A stretch of 20,691 bases of DNA from a virus: positions 1-20,691 of the IMG/VR virus record IMGVR_UViG_3300032285_000834. The stretch is one strand, 5' to 3'. Position 1 is the stretch's first letter. Every line of letters starts with the position of its first letter. Below the pieces are notes generated by a model. The model saw only the letters and a program-made list of their open reading frames with translations, was not told where the DNA came from and searched no databases. The translations under genes and the position numbers were made by a program. Positions 15,501 to 20,691 of this stretch are shown piece after piece.

Positions 15501-17342
15501 AGATTGTGCAAGTAAAGAATCTGCCGCAAACATTTTAGAAGGATCTTTTTTTACAAGCGCTTCCATTGTGTTATTATATGACTTTACTGCCTCATCACTA
15601 GCTTCTAAAGCAGTGTTAAATTTTTCTGAAGTTTCTTTAGTTTTAGTTAACCATGCATCTAATAGTTTAAATCCTGTTGCTACTGCGGCTGCAATAAATA
15701 CAAATGTTTGAATTGCACTAATAAATCCCACCATAGCGGTAGTTGCAATAGATATACTTCCTGCTAAGGTTGTCCACATTTTACGGAATGGGCTTAAATC
15801 AGATTCTTTTACAGATGTGCGTAACTGTTCAAAAGCAGATCTAGCACCTAATACTTGTGTATCTTCTGCTGCTTGGCTAACAAGCATTTTTCCTTTTGCA
15901 GCATCTGCGGCACGTTTAGCTCTATCACGAGCCATACCCAATGGATCAAACATTCCAGCTCGGCCCGATAATGCATCATTGGTTTCTTTAACTCTTTTTG
16001 CAAAAGCAAGTTCAGCATCAGCACTCTTTTTAATTAAATCAATAGCTTTTTCATATCTGCTAGAGATTTCTATTTTACCCATATTTTTATATTGGTCTTG
16101 CAATTTTTTAAGATGATCAAGCTCTGATTGAGTAACTTTATCAGCATCTTTCATCATTATTTTATATGCTTGCGAAGACTTAGTAAACCCACTATCGCGA
16201 ATAGCAGCAAGATCTCCTGCTGCTTCTCTTTTTGCCCTTAAAAGCTGTTCTGCTTTTTGGTCATACTTATTTTCAACTTCTGCTCGCTTAGCTTCAAAAG
16301 CTTTTGCAGCATCTTCTGCGCGTCTTGCAGAAACTGCAGCGGCAGCATTAGCACTGCTTGATAATGCATCTCTATATTGACCAATAGCTGGTAATGCTTG
16401 TTTAACAATTGTTGCACCCAAATATGCAACAGCGGCTGTAAGGGCTGTTGGACTAGTAGCAAGTGCCGATATAAATGGCACTAAAAGTTTATTTACTTTT
16501 TCTAAGCCATTTTGGGCTAGATCTTTTAATCCTGCTGTTAATTTGTCATACGGATTTGCTTGTAATTGAATAGCTCCAAACTTGTCTAAACCTTCTTTTA
16601 GCACAGCATTGGCAAAGGCTTGACGTTTCTCAAAGTCTGTTAATTGAGCTTCTGTTTTACCTACACTACGAGCATAGTCTTCGGTAGCTTTACTAACTTT
16701 AGTAAAAATTCCCAATTCATCCAATAATTCAGGTTCTAACTTTGTAATACCGCGAGTAAGACGACTAACGGCATCAGACATGTTTACACCAAGGGCTTTT
16801 GAGGCATTATTTGCAACTGTACCTAATTGCGTTAATTGTTTAGCACTTAAACCAGCTGAAGTAGCTTTAACCGTAGCTTCCATGGCTTCGCGCATACTGA
16901 TTGCGCCATCGGTTGTTGCAGCAAAATTCTTAGCTATGGTTCCAAGTGCTAAGCCGCTTTGTGCACCTAATTGATTCATACCTTGAATCATATTAGTAGT
17001 ATCCATTGCATCACTTAATGCACGGAAAGCTGCGCTTACTGCAAATAAATTAGCAGCATATGTAGCGTATAAGCGTACCAATCCATCAAGCCCACGAGCT
17101 TGATTTGCAAAGTCTCGACCTGAAGCACCAGTTTGGCCTGTTATACCTCTGGCTACATCATATCCTGTATTACCCATTGTTCCGCCAAATGCGGCAGCTT
17201 TAGCTTTACTACCAGGATTATCGGACATCTTTTGAATAGATTCCAGCGTACTCTTAAGCGCTTTTGCATTCTTATTACTACTATTAATAGAGTCGCCTAC
17301 GTCATTTAGACTAAACTCTAAAACAATTCTATCATTGGCCAT
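12522..17342 (-). CDS. Tail tape measure protein
   Basis: This 1606-residue protein sets tail length and is ejected ahead of the DNA. The sequence is mostly helical, rich in Ala, Lys, Gln and Leu, with long coiled-coil stretches (about residues 320-480 and 1040-1420). A hydrophobic helical segment at about residues 523-561 (around MVGFISAIQ and FIAAAVATGF) could insert into the host membrane. The C-terminus carries the lambda gpH-type signature with GGVYDTG, FAQGGMF, then FAKGTGLMGEAGPEAIMPL near residue 1510, followed by LGVRAGQHG. At about 0.15 nm per residue the tail would be near 240 nm, somewhat less if the C-terminus is processed. ATG with CAGGAG upstream. The gene stands alone behind its own promoter and sits directly before the minor tail genes. 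Confidence 0.95.
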   Translation of the reverse strand: MANDRIVLEFSLNDVGDSINSSNKNAKALKSTLESIQKMSDNPGSKAKAAAFGGTMGNTGYDVARGITGQTGASGRDFANQARGLDGLVRLYATYAANLFAVSAAFRALSDAMDTTNMIQGMNQLGAQSGLALGTIAKNFAATTDGAISMREAMEATVKATSAGLSAKQLTQLGTVANNASKALGVNMSDAVSRLTRGITKLEPELLDELGIFTKVSKATEDYARSVGKTEAQLTDFEKRQAFANAVLKEGLDKFGAIQLQANPYDKLTAGLKDLAQNGLEKVNKLLVPFISALATSPTALTAAVAYLGATIVKQALPAIGQYRDALSSSANAAAAVSARRAEDAAKAFEAKRAEVENKYDQKAEQLLRAKREAAGDLAAIRDSGFTKSSQAYKIMMKDADKVTQSELDHLKKLQDQYKNMGKIEISSRYEKAIDLIKKSADAELAFAKRVKETNDALSGRAGMFDPLGMARDRAKRAADAAKGKMLVSQAAEDTQVLGARSAFEQLRTSVKESDLSPFRKMWTTLAGSISIATTAMVGFISAIQTFVFIAAAVATGFKLLDAWLTKTKETSEKFNTALEASDEAVKSYNNTMEALVKKDPSKMFAADSLLAQSNAMLALNDSLGTLVDSYEKLSGVMKDSKWDQFTNWVSKLWGGDKESKFAETSAANIAKQISAITNASDRSAMTDKVNAALGTPGGGQLAWQDALEKQGPKAASILKTLQSDFKKLGTEAANTASRSTEFNDALKKVQDSYKAFAFANRDQSPLGKLADDMLNLSSKMVGALQDPIAGLTSMKALLAESTTLGIFDPGTAGQLKTLTSEINSLAYSQGRVTQELIASRQEVDTMQLEYDKLIQKRDAYQASANTAVSGRTRDIAQASADILSREATVLEAKLSSKLSQLDKLTAKEAENRDKIQKLMQDPVFAKLVVNAFEQGAKLTLQSINNGFAQAQVELQKGILSGLTGLPGSAALERQVGLQENSLQAALIKVQQDMIKAQYLQIAATIANTTALELQKTRDNRDPRDIRLGMADTRSGADLAANQAATDFQKISERFSDIVSSRGKGAQSFIADSSKLVEAFQAKGPQYVAQIKQMVEGARSFLETQVQLSKLDTKDKLINLEYQRKLEDEQLKINQSIVAQKKAAYDFELQSLSLIQAQNGYLDKEQLSKQKSLQDASALVDLETAQAEIANERNKYELNIAAAKKTGLDTTELEASSKLLLNGKERIAEQAYLGKLAQTAVKTKMDENKLLADEESRRLNILAILQETNNINANTTLELSKANLDYKIKNFELTDQEIANAKYLIESTSIQLETTQKLASVDLKYRQDRIKLDERLANAVGDEAKSKVQEEINAIIGRRDAELNSIKVLSDAKQRAADQDAQYTERQKAYGKVVEDAFNGMADAVVEFTKTGKLNFTSLIDNMIEGLIRYEMQLQSKALYSAARPGLMDFVGSVFGFNTNVSPQTMANSANAFNINAKGGVYDTGLKTFAQGGMFTNSIVSEPTLFKFAKGTGLMGEAGPEAIMPLKRDSNGNLGVRAGQHGSVDVVVNNYGSEKATTNETVDSRGNRKIEVVIGDMAASELARNGSASQKAIRGTFGLQPQLIRR

Positions 17343-17360
17343 GCATACTCCTGTTCGGAT

Positions 17361-17382
17361 ATTACCAAAATTTTTTGATAAT
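17361..17382 (-). repeat. Near-palindrome in the tape measure gene leader
   Basis: A 22-bp sequence whose two strands agree at 18 of 22 positions (arms ATTACCAAAA and TTTTGATAAT type). It lies a few bases downstream of the predicted start site of the 17396-17424 promoter. It could be an operator or a weak RNA hairpin. It is A/T-rich, so chance is a real alternative. Confidence 0.35.
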
Positions 17383-17395
17383 TTAACTAGAGACC

Positions 17396-17424
17396 ATTAT
17401 ACCATGTGACCACGCTCTTGTCAA
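17396..17424 (-). promoter_or_regulatory. Perfect sigma70 promoter for the tape measure / tail tip operon
   Basis: On the minus strand TTGACA (17419-17424) is followed after exactly 17 bases by TATAAT (17396-17401). A TG one base before the -10 box adds the extended -10 motif (TGGTATAAT). An A/T-rich stretch lies just upstream of the -35 box. The start site would be near 17389, giving a leader of about 47 bases with CAGGAG five bases before the ATG at 17342. The promoter follows a strong terminator, which makes it the likely driver of the genes from 17342 down to 1414. Confidence 0.88.
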
Positions 17425-17442
17425 ACCAAAAAATTTTTAACG

Positions 17443-17475
17443 CAAAAAAGCCCGCTAATTTTTAACTAGCGGGCT
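17443..17475 (-). terminator. Intrinsic terminator between chaperone and tape measure genes
   Basis: A 9-bp GC-rich stem on the minus strand (AGCCCGCTA at 17467-17475 with TAGCGGGCT at 17449-17457) has a 9-base A/T loop and is followed directly by T6. The 5' arm is the last codons of the chaperone extension and the stop codon lies in the loop. A strong promoter follows 19 bases downstream of the T-tract, so transcription of the tape measure gene restarts there. Confidence 0.9.
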
Positions 17476-17812
17476 CTTGCGTCTTTTTCTTATTATTGAT
17501 TTCCTCTGATCGTACGTTATCAATTAAGCGTATTAGCATAATTATAAACTTATGTTCAGAAGGTTCAACTTCTGTTGCTTCCAAAACATCTTTAATACCT
17601 ATTAAGGATTTACCTAAATAGCTACCACTCATGGTATCCCACTCGTCTCGTAACATTCTGTAAGCATTAAATGCTTGCTGCACTTCTAGTGGGAAATCAT
17701 CAAATTCAACTGGAATCTCAGATTCTTCTGGTTCGTTGCCTAATGCTTCACACATTTCAAAATACTGGTCTTTGGTCATTGCCACACCCATATTTTGAAT
17801 ATAATTAACCAA
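17462..17812 (-). CDS. Tail assembly chaperone, frameshift extension (gpT-like part of GT)
   Basis: This is the -1 frame continuation of the upstream chaperone gene, probably made only as part of the 261-residue fusion that slips at 17848-17854. As a stand-alone ORF it would start at a TTG (17810-17812) with no ribosome binding site, inside the stimulatory hairpin, so independent start is unlikely. Key stretches are MTKDQYFEMCEALG, an acidic linker (EPEESEIPVEFDDFP) and the helical LEVQQAFNAYRMLRDEWDTM followed by YLGKSLIGI. These resemble C-terminal chaperone parts seen in other phages. In the lambda model the extension contacts the major tail protein while the common part binds the tape measure protein. 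The last codons form the 5' arm of a terminator, so gene end and transcript end coincide. Confidence 0.75.
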   Translation of the reverse strand: MVNYIQNMGVAMTKDQYFEMCEALGNEPEESEIPVEFDDFPLEVQQAFNAYRMLRDEWDTMSGSYLGKSLIGIKDVLEATEVEPSEHKFIIMLIRLIDNVRSEEINNKKKTQEPAS

Positions 17813-17839
17813 CTGCAGATTTACTTGCTGGAGTTGGCT
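17807..17839 (-). promoter_or_regulatory. Frameshift-stimulating hairpin
   Basis: Eight bases after the slippery heptamer the mRNA can form AGCCAACT (17832-17839) paired with AGTTGGTT (17807-17814). This is 8 bp with one G-U. A C-C mismatch follows, then three more pairs (CAG/CTG) around a 9-base loop. The spacing is right for a -1 frameshift stimulator. The stem spans the stop codon of the upstream chaperone and covers the TTG at 17812. Confidence 0.65.
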
Positions 17840-18246
17840 GTCGAAAAGTTTCCCAAGTCTGTGACTTGTTCGCTGATAAATGCATCAAAATTGCTGGAAT
17901 TTTTCATCAAGTATAATGCATTTTCAGCAGTATAACCCAACTCAGAATCCATATCTTTACCAGACAAATCTACTGGTGCTAGTTGTTCTAAGTAGCTCAA
18001 CTTAAGGCCACTCCATCCTTTAACAGCATTTTCAACATAAAGCTGTAAGAATAAGTCTTCATTGAATTCTTCAGAAGCCTGTCGATTCTTAAAACTTGTT
18101 TTTGTAGATTTCTTACGAATCGACAAAAGCGTTTCACGAGACAAAAAAGCCAAGTCAACTACAAAACCAGGCATACCAGGATATTCTACCTGAACTGATT
18201 TTGAAGGAACTAGCAGCGTTTTTAAAGAGAGAGTTGTATTAGTCAT
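17821..18246 (-). CDS. Tail assembly chaperone (gpG-like)
   Basis: A 141-residue protein made before frameshifting. It has the usual features of the upstream chaperone of the G/GT pair: an N-terminal beta segment (LSLKTLLVPSKSVQVEYPG), then FVVDLAFLSRETLLSIRKKS, a helical centre with FNEDLFLQLYVENAVKGWSG, and an acidic C-terminal helix. It binds the tape measure protein and recruits tail tube subunits. It lies between the major tail protein and tape measure genes, the conserved place for this pair. A GGGAAAC slippery site lies nine codons before its stop. The ATG at 18246 has no recognisable Shine-Dalgarno sequence: the upstream stretch is A/T only. Translation may therefore be weak or use another mechanism. 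Confidence 0.82.
   Translation of the reverse strand: MTNTTLSLKTLLVPSKSVQVEYPGMPGFVVDLAFLSRETLLSIRKKSTKTSFKNRQASEEFNEDLFLQLYVENAVKGWSGLKLSYLEQLAPVDLSGKDMDSELGYTAENALYLMKNSSNFDAFISEQVTDLGNFSTANSSK
17848..17854 (-). other. -1 ribosomal frameshift slippery heptamer GGGAAAC
   Basis: In the frame of the upstream chaperone gene the codons read TTG GGA AAC, giving the X XXY YYZ heptamer G GGA AAC. The downstream frame is exactly -1 relative to it and is open from just after a stop at 17885-17887 down to 17462, so it spans the slip site. Slipping gives a 261-residue product: 133 residues of the first protein, then 128 in the -1 frame starting LFDSQLQQ. Lambda uses GGGAAAG at the same place between genes G and T. 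Confidence 0.85.
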
Positions 18247-18260
18247 TTTTATAATAAGTT

Positions 18261-18293
18261 TAAAAAGAGAGACTGGAGATCAACCCAGTCTCT
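18261..18293 (-). terminator. Intrinsic terminator after the major tail protein gene
   Basis: On the minus strand a 9-bp perfect stem (AGAGACTGG at 18285-18293 against CCAGTCTCT at 18268-18276) closes an 8-base loop and is followed by C and five T. It lies 19 bases after the stop codon of the major tail protein gene and 15 bases before the next start. No promoter fits between it and the chaperone gene. It most likely ends part of the transcripts, so the tube subunit would be made in excess over the downstream chaperones. Confidence 0.82.
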
Positions 18294-18312
18294 ATGAAAA
18301 TGCAGAAGTTAT

Positions 18313-19488
18313 TTAAACAACTGCGTAGTATTTAACTGTAAGCTCATTAGTAGCTGTTAAATCATATGTACCAGATGTATCTGCTTGTGGGTTAATAGTA
18401 ATAGCAGTAGAAATAACTTGCTCAGAAGTAATTGTTGGGATTGTCAACATAGCTGTTGGCATTGCCAAATCAACACGAGTTGTTGCAGACTGTCCGCCTA
18501 AACTTAATGTAACATTAAACTTATTGTCCACATTAGTTTGCGAAGCTGTTAAAAGGTTGGCCAACAATGTTGAAGACTCATTAGTACCTGTTTTCAAGTA
18601 TGCAGTTACATTACAGCTAATAGCACGTGTACCTGTAAAATAAGTAATTGGTTGATTAACCACACCTAAGTTAGCAGGAGTCAAATATGTTAAATTATTG
18701 TTGATGCTGATACTTCCGCCTGTGATTGGTACAGTATATGTAACAGCACTAAGACCACCATAAGCCAAAGAAGCTAAAGACATATATGACAACTTGTTAG
18801 CAATGTACTTAGCAGTAGTATCTTTTTGCTTAGCAGTAGTACCACTTAATCCACCACTAAAAGCACCAGTAGCAGAAGCTATGGTAGTTTTACTTAAAGA
18901 GCGCATTGTAGTGCCTTTACCAGCCCATTGGCAAGAAGCAATAGCATCTAAACCAAAGTCGATAGTAACAGAATCAACAGCACAATTATCGATAACATAA
19001 GTAACGTCATCAAAAATAATAATCAAACCAAAAGCAAACAGTTGGTGAACATTAGAGTTACCAAAAGCTACTGTAGAAACAGGGGTAGTACCAGGAGTAG
19101 CAACCCAACCAGGATTAGCTCCACCAATATCAGTTTTTCCAGCTAAAGCGTTCCACAGTACTGATTCTTCGGCTCCAATATAGTCATCAGAATCAGGAGT
19201 TGCAAGAACTGTAGTGCCTTCTTCAAATTTAGGACGAATATATGTAGAAAAACTCCAATCTACTGGATCTAAACTAGTATTAAAACTACGCTGACCACGA
19301 ACAGGTGCTGAACCTGCTTCATTTAAGGTAACTGTTTCAGTACCTGTGTTCTGTGAAAATGAGAACCCATCTTGAACTTGAAGTTCAAATGTGTTTGTAT
19401 TTGTAAATCCAGTTGCAGCAACTTTATTGCTACTATCTAGGTTAGTCGTGAAAAATACCCGACTATTACGGATTAAATTTAATGCCAT
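18313..19488 (-). CDS. Major tail protein (tail tube subunit)
   Basis: This 391-residue beta-rich protein is low in cysteine and high in Thr, Ser, Ala and Asn, as expected for the subunit that stacks into the tail tube. The N-terminus (MALNLIRNSRVFFTTN) and the segments VQDGFSFSQNTGTETVTLNEAG and SLDPVDWSFSTYIRP match the pattern of large phage major tail proteins: a short strand, then a long loop and beta-sandwich. The C-terminal half (from about residue 245) repeats beta-strand patterns and ends ELTVKYYAVV. It is longer than lambda gpV (about 246 residues), so it probably has an added surface domain. It follows a tail terminator-like gene and precedes the chaperone genes. The ATG has a good ribosome binding site, and a terminator directly downstream sets the transcript end. 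Confidence 0.82.
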   Translation of the reverse strand: MALNLIRNSRVFFTTNLDSSNKVAATGFTNTNTFELQVQDGFSFSQNTGTETVTLNEAGSAPVRGQRSFNTSLDPVDWSFSTYIRPKFEEGTTVLATPDSDDYIGAEESVLWNALAGKTDIGGANPGWVATPGTTPVSTVAFGNSNVHQLFAFGLIIIFDDVTYVIDNCAVDSVTIDFGLDAIASCQWAGKGTTMRSLSKTTIASATGAFSGGLSGTTAKQKDTTAKYIANKLSYMSLASLAYGGLSAVTYTVPITGGSISINNNLTYLTPANLGVVNQPITYFTGTRAISCNVTAYLKTGTNESSTLLANLLTASQTNVDNKFNVTLSLGGQSATTRVDLAMPTAMLTIPTITSEQVISTAITINPQADTSGTYDLTATNELTVKYYAVV

Positions 19489-19572
19489 ACTCTTTCCTTT
19501 ATGATTTTTGGAAATATTTTAAGCATCGTGACGAGATATTTATCTGTTGTTATGCTTGCGTAAATCCGAGAG
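19489..19572 (-). other. 84-base gap before the major tail protein gene
   Basis: This is the leader of the major tail protein gene. It ends with a purine-rich ribosome binding site (AAAGGAAAGAG) just before the ATG at 19488. It also holds an inverted repeat, AAGCAT at 19521-19526 against ATGCTT at 19552-19557, with AGATA/TATCT (19534-19538 and 19541-19545) nested inside. This could be a weak hairpin in the mRNA. There is no T-tract, so it is not a terminator, and no convincing promoter: the best pair is TTTACG and TAAATA 16 bases apart, which is poor. Confidence 0.35.
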
Positions 19573-20013
19573 TTATACCAATGCGTAGCGCACTTGTAAG
19601 TTGATTTCACCGACACCATAAGGAGCTAATAGACCTTCATCGGTGGTTATTGACTGAATTAATATTTCAGTGGTTGATAAATTATTAGTAGTATCGTATA
19701 CTAATACACGGTTATCATGAATTACTCTTTCTAGGTCGTCAAGTAAGTCTTCTAACTGTTGTTGCGCTTCGCTTTCACTGCGAACATATACCTTGACGCT
19801 GACATTTAAAAATCCCCAGGTAAAGTCAGTAGGCATATACTCTCGTACTTCTGTGCCTGCAGTAAGATATATGCATGGAAAATCTTGAACTTCATCCCAG
19901 AACTTTAGTTTAGGATAGCTATTGTCAAATAAATTAGTTTTATAACTACCTGTTCCATCAATTATTTTAAACTTTTCAGATAAAGCTTTTACAATACTTA
20001 TTCTTCTTGTCAT
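19573..20013 (-). CDS. Tail terminator-like protein
   Basis: A 146-residue soluble protein with no signal peptide or membrane segment. It has the build of phage tail terminators (lambda gpU class): a short alpha/beta domain with an N-terminal helix (ISIVKALSEKFKII), a strand carrying FPCIYLTAG, a central strand FLNVSVKVYVRSESEAQ, a helix (QLEDLLDDLERVI) and a closing strand EINLQVRYALV. Such proteins form a ring that stops tail tube polymerisation and joins the tail to the head. The position, directly before the major tail protein gene and after a joining-type gene, fits this role. The start codon overlaps the upstream stop (ATGA). The assignment comes from size, secondary-structure pattern and order, not from a catalytic motif. 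Confidence 0.62.
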   Translation of the reverse strand: MTRRISIVKALSEKFKIIDGTGSYKTNLFDNSYPKLKFWDEVQDFPCIYLTAGTEVREYMPTDFTWGFLNVSVKVYVRSESEAQQQLEDLLDDLERVIHDNRVLVYDTTNNLSTTEILIQSITTDEGLLAPYGVGEINLQVRYALV

Positions 20014-20691
20014 AGCGCTACCGCCCTTAATTTATTAGTTACTACTTGCTCTGCAATTTCTCGGATTGACTTAGAAATCAGTAGTTTAGGGTCTCTACTA
20101 GTAGGCTTTGATTGACGACCTCCAGCACTAAATGTTGCATAAGGATTTTTCATATACGAATAAAACGCAGTAATCATTCCTTCTCTGCTAGTACTTAATC
20201 GTTCAACTTTAACAGTACTGGCAAACCTACCTGTGCGATAATTTAAAACATTACGACTAAACCCATCTCCCATATTAGCACTAATTACATCTTGTAACTG
20301 ACTATTTATTAAATTAGTTAAACTTAACAAACTTAAAATAGGTGCGGCTTTAGTAGTTTCTCCAATAGTACCAGCATTTATCTTTATACCACCAGATTTA
20401 GCATTAACTTTGAGTTTTGAACTATTTTTAACTATTGCATGAGTTTTAATCTTGCTTTTATCACTAGCTGTTGACGATTTTACTACTGGAGCTACTTTTT
20501 TGCCTTTTATACTAGCTACTAATAAATCATTTATATATTCTTTTGTAGAAGGCGATGCACCTGTGTTAATAGTATCGTTTAGTAGTCCGCCTCTAAACTT
20601 ATTTTTAGCTTGATCAGCAATACTAGGTAAAATAGTATTGCCTATATATTCTTTGATTCTTGCTACCTCTTGAGTACGTAATGTACTAGTA
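20010..20691 (-). CDS. Head-tail joining / tail completion-type protein, 5' end outside window
   Basis: The reading frame stays open from the stop at 20010-20012 to the edge of the window (227 visible codons), so the N-terminus lies beyond base 20691. A TTG at 20328-20330 could be mistaken for a start, but it has about 120 open codons upstream and is internal. The visible N-terminal part is probably helical. A lysine- and serine-rich linker follows, then a conserved-looking C-terminal part with RTGRFASTVKV, FYSYMKNPYATFS and RDPKLLISKSIREIAE. That C-terminal pattern is familiar from small phage proteins encoded just before the tail terminator, which act in head-tail joining or tail completion. 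The family assignment rests on this motif and on position. The gene overlaps the next one by four bases (ATGA), which suggests translational coupling. Confidence 0.6.
   Translation of the reverse strand, partial: TSTLRTQEVARIKEYIGNTILPSIADQAKNKFRGGLLNDTINTGASPSTKEYINDLLVASIKGKKVAPVVKSSTASDKSKIKTHAIVKNSSKLKVNAKSGGIKINAGTIGETTKAAPILSLLSLTNLINSQLQDVISANMGDGFSRNVLNYRTGRFASTVKVERLSTSREGMITAFYSYMKNPYATFSAGGRQSKPTSRDPKLLISKSIREIAEQVVTNKLRAVAL

Noticed and set aside
17810-17812. Independent TTG start for the downstream chaperone ORF
   Set aside because: No ribosome binding site, located in the 3' arm of the frameshift hairpin, and the frame is open back through the slippery site.
2647-19000. Other plus-strand ORFs of 60-144 codons (for example 2929-3363, 4414-4680, 6570-6845, 15817-16116)
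   Set aside because: All lie antisense inside long, clearly coding minus-strand genes, have biased compositions expected of shadow frames, and lack initiation signals.
19536-19564. Promoter before the major tail protein gene
   Set aside because: Best boxes are TTTACG and TAAATA with 16-base spacing, too few matches to claim.
20328-20330. TTG start for the first gene (106-codon version)
   Set aside because: The frame is open without a stop to the end of the window; this codon is internal and the gene is 5'-truncated.

Overview
The window is a compact block of tail genes from a double-stranded DNA tailed phage (or prophage), AT-rich, with every supported gene on the minus strand. Transcription therefore runs from base 20691 towards base 1. 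Gene order and families match a lambda-like long flexible tail (siphovirus type) of a Gram-negative host: head-tail joining protein, tail terminator, major tail protein, a pair of tail assembly chaperones joined by a -1 frameshift, tape measure protein, two small minor tail proteins (the second DUF1833/gpL-like), a tail tip hub (NlpC/P60 + ubiquitin-like + gpJ-like, in one chain), and receptor-binding proteins. Consensus sigma70-type promoters and classic hairpin/T-tract terminators fit a proteobacterial host. I cannot name the host or the phage.

Layout in transcription order. (1) 20691-18313: a 5'-truncated joining/completion-type gene, a tail terminator-like gene and the major tail protein gene, closed by a terminator. 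(2) 18246-17462: the tail assembly chaperone and its frameshift extension, with a GGGAAAC slippery site and a well-placed downstream hairpin. A second terminator starts within the last codons. (3) 17424-1414: a perfect-consensus promoter, then the tape measure gene (1606 codons), two small tail genes, the 1201-codon hub, the 2107-codon fibre and a 93-codon gene, almost without gaps and closed by a third terminator. (4) 1360-1: a second perfect-consensus promoter with a leader of about 117 bases rich in inverted repeats. It drives a membrane-anchored coiled-coil protein, a beta-rich protein with an FCCH-like domain, a 72-residue fibre-stalk-like protein, and the start of another gene that runs off the window.

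How they work together: the chaperones coat and deliver the tape measure protein, and the major tail protein polymerises around it. The terminator and joining proteins cap the tube at the head end. The hub forms the tip, with a peptidase domain for the host wall. The giant fibre, with a pectate-lyase-type beta-helix and a self-cleaving S74 chaperone, recognises or degrades surface polysaccharide.

The most notable observations are the complete frameshift signal, the two terminator/promoter junctions that cut the tail operon into separately driven cassettes, the fused hub, and the repetitive modular fibre. I saw no defence system, CRISPR, transposon, tRNA or diversity-generating element.
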